Source: Candidatus Hydrogenedentota bacterium (lineage in GTDB: Bacteria; Hydrogenedentota; Hydrogenedentia; Hydrogenedentales; SLHB01). From it: a stretch of 5,758 bases of DNA. Both the position numbers and the translations under genes were made by a program. How positions within the stretch are numbered: the stretch's first letter is position 1; every line of letters begins with the position of its first letter. The notes under the pieces were generated by a model. That model worked only from the letters and a program-made list of their open reading frames with translations. It was not told where the DNA came from and made no database searches. Shown here one piece after another: positions 4,611 through 5,758 of the stretch. The stretch is from contig DUZM01000135.1 in NCBI GenBank assembly GCA_013349485.1, positions 1 to 5,758 of the forward strand, written 5' to 3'.

Positions 4611-5758
4611 ATGGCGAAACCGAGTTATCTGGTGCTTGCGCGGAAATGGCGGCCGCAGACGTTCGACGAGGTGGTCGGTCAGGAACACATTACGCGGACG
4701 TTGCAGAACGCCATTCGCTCGGGGCGGATAGGCCATGCATTCCTGTTTGTCGGCTCGCGCGGGATCGGCAAAACGACCACGGCACGGATTCTGGCCAAGG
4801 CGTTGAACTGCGGCGCCGCGGACGCGCCCACACCCACGCCCTGTTGCGCGTGTGAGAACTGTCTCACCATTGCCGCGGGGAACAACATCGACGTCATCGA
4901 GATTGACGGCGCGTCGAACAACAGCGTCGACGACGTGCGCGAGATCCGCGAGCACGTGCGACTCGTGCCGTCGAGTTCCCGGTTCAAGATCTACGTCATC
5001 GACGAGGTGCATCAGCTTTCCCTGCCCGCGTTCAACGCCCTGCTCAAGACCCTCGAGGAACCGCCCCCCCATGCGGTATTCATACTCGCGACCACCGAGG
5101 TCCACCGGATACCCGCCACCATCATCTCGCGGTGCCAACGCTACGATTTCCGCCGGGTCGGCCTGAACACCCTGTGCGGCCTGCTCCGGCGCATCCTCGA
5201 CGCGGAAGGGCTGGCGTGCAGCGACGAGGCGCTCTACGCCATTGCCCGGGCCGCGGACGGCGGCGTCCGCGACGCCGAAAGCATACTCGACCAATTGGTG
5301 TCGTATTGCCGCGACGAGATTACGTTCCAGGACGTGTTCGACGTGCTGGGCCTGGTCGACTGGCGGGTGTTGCACGCGCTGTGCCGCGCTGTGCACGACA
5401 AGGATGTAGCGAAACTGCTCGAGATTGTCGACGACGTGGTAGTCAACGGCAAGGACCTTGCACAGTTTGTCCAGGAGATCCTTCAGTTCTTCCGGAACCT
5501 GCTCGTGTGCAAGACGGACGAGCCCGAGAAGCTGCTGGCCCTACCCGCCGAGGAAATCGCCGAACTGCGCCAATCGGCCGAAAGGTTTACGTTGACGGAG
5601 ATCATTCGGTTGATCGAGCAATTCGCCGAGCTGACCAAAGGGTTTGATTCGCAGCACGCCCAGCGCGTCGCGCTCGAGACGCTTCTAATACGGATCGCCA
5701 CGGTGGCCATCGAGATCTCCGTTGACACCGTCCTCGAGAAACTGGTCCAACTGGGCCA
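4611..5758 (+). CDS. dnaX: DNA polymerase III clamp-loader subunit gamma/tau, N-terminal 382 residues (runs off right edge)
   Basis: The motor subunit of the replicative clamp loader opens and loads the beta clamp using ATP. The frame is uninterrupted to the edge. It begins SYLVLARKWRPQTFDEVVGQEH (5-26), the usual DnaX start. Walker A GSRGIGKT is at 48-55 and the zinc-binding cysteines are C67, C78, C81 and C84. VIEIDGASNN spans 95-104, Walker B is IDEVHQLS (130-137), and sensor 1 lies in ILATTEVHRIPATI (158-171). The SRC motif is at 173-175 with arginine finger R174, and sensor 2 is in GGVRDAESILDQ (217-228). The AAA+ core (about 1-180), lid (180-242) and most of the collar domain III (from about 243) are present. 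The tau-specific C-terminus is outside the window, so a gamma-producing frameshift cannot be judged. The extra cysteine C79 lies beside the zinc ligands. The order SRP RNA-dnaX supports the call; in B. subtilis ebfC and recR follow. Confidence 0.97.
   Translation, partial: MAKPSYLVLARKWRPQTFDEVVGQEHITRTLQNAIRSGRIGHAFLFVGSRGIGKTTTARILAKALNCGAADAPTPTPCCACENCLTIAAGNNIDVIEIDGASNNSVDDVREIREHVRLVPSSSRFKIYVIDEVHQLSLPAFNALLKTLEEPPPHAVFILATTEVHRIPATIISRCQRYDFRRVGLNTLCGLLRRILDAEGLACSDEALYAIARAADGGVRDAESILDQLVSYCRDEITFQDVFDVLGLVDWRVLHALCRAVHDKDVAKLLEIVDDVVVNGKDLAQFVQEILQFFRNLLVCKTDEPEKLLALPAEEIAELRQSAERFTLTEIIRLIEQFAELTKGFDSQHAQRVALETLLIRIATVAIEISVDTVLEKLVQLG

Noticed and set aside
5064..5070. Run of seven C inside dnaX as a possible programmed frameshift or sequencing error
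   Set aside because: The frame continues intact on both sides with expected DnaX residues (LEEPPPHAVFILATT). Known dnaX frameshifts lie further downstream at A-rich slippery sites.
4383..5396. 337-codon open frame on the minus strand
   Set aside because: It lies antisense to dnaX and the SRP RNA, has no family motif and low-complexity His/Arg/Val-rich composition. The plus strand encodes an intact DnaX with every AAA+ motif.

Overview
This GC-rich bacterial window holds four protein genes and one RNA gene in two divergent transcription units. Everything from position 1 to about 4150 is read on the minus strand, and everything from about 4230 to the right edge on the plus strand. No marker in the window fixes the taxon. 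The high G+C, the large Alu-type SRP RNA and the style of the ABC-2 permease would fit an environmental lineage such as Planctomycetota, Lentisphaerota or Hydrogenedentota, but that is a guess.

Minus-strand unit, in order of transcription. A promoter with a 17-bp spacer (4148-4120) leads within about 20 nt to a 639-residue membrane-anchored protein (4094-2175) with a signal peptide, a glutamine-amidotransferase-like fold and two membrane segments. Its stop codon overlaps the ATG of an ABC-type ATPase (2178-1225) in an ATGA junction. After a 518-bp gap that contains no credible gene comes the start of an ABC-2 type permease (706-1), which runs off the left edge. The three look like parts of one ABC-2 transport system: exported/anchored auxiliary protein, ATPase and membrane channel. 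Its substrate cannot be read from the sequence. The gap carries a cluster of palindromic and direct repeats, plus a weak promoter candidate for the permease.

Plus-strand unit. A promoter-like site (4232-4261) precedes a gene for the signal recognition particle RNA of the large type with an Alu domain (about 4308-4580). About 30 nt later starts dnaX (4611 to the right edge), the clamp-loader subunit of DNA polymerase III, cut at codon 382. The order SRP RNA then dnaX is also found in Bacillus subtilis (scr-dnaX), so this half is conserved housekeeping synteny. The SRP RNA tip loop reads UGAC instead of the usual bacterial GGAA.

I found no CRISPR array, transposase, tRNA or rRNA. The most interesting points are the UGAC loop in the SRP RNA, the uncharacterised membrane-protein/ABC-2 module, and the repeat island that splits its operon.
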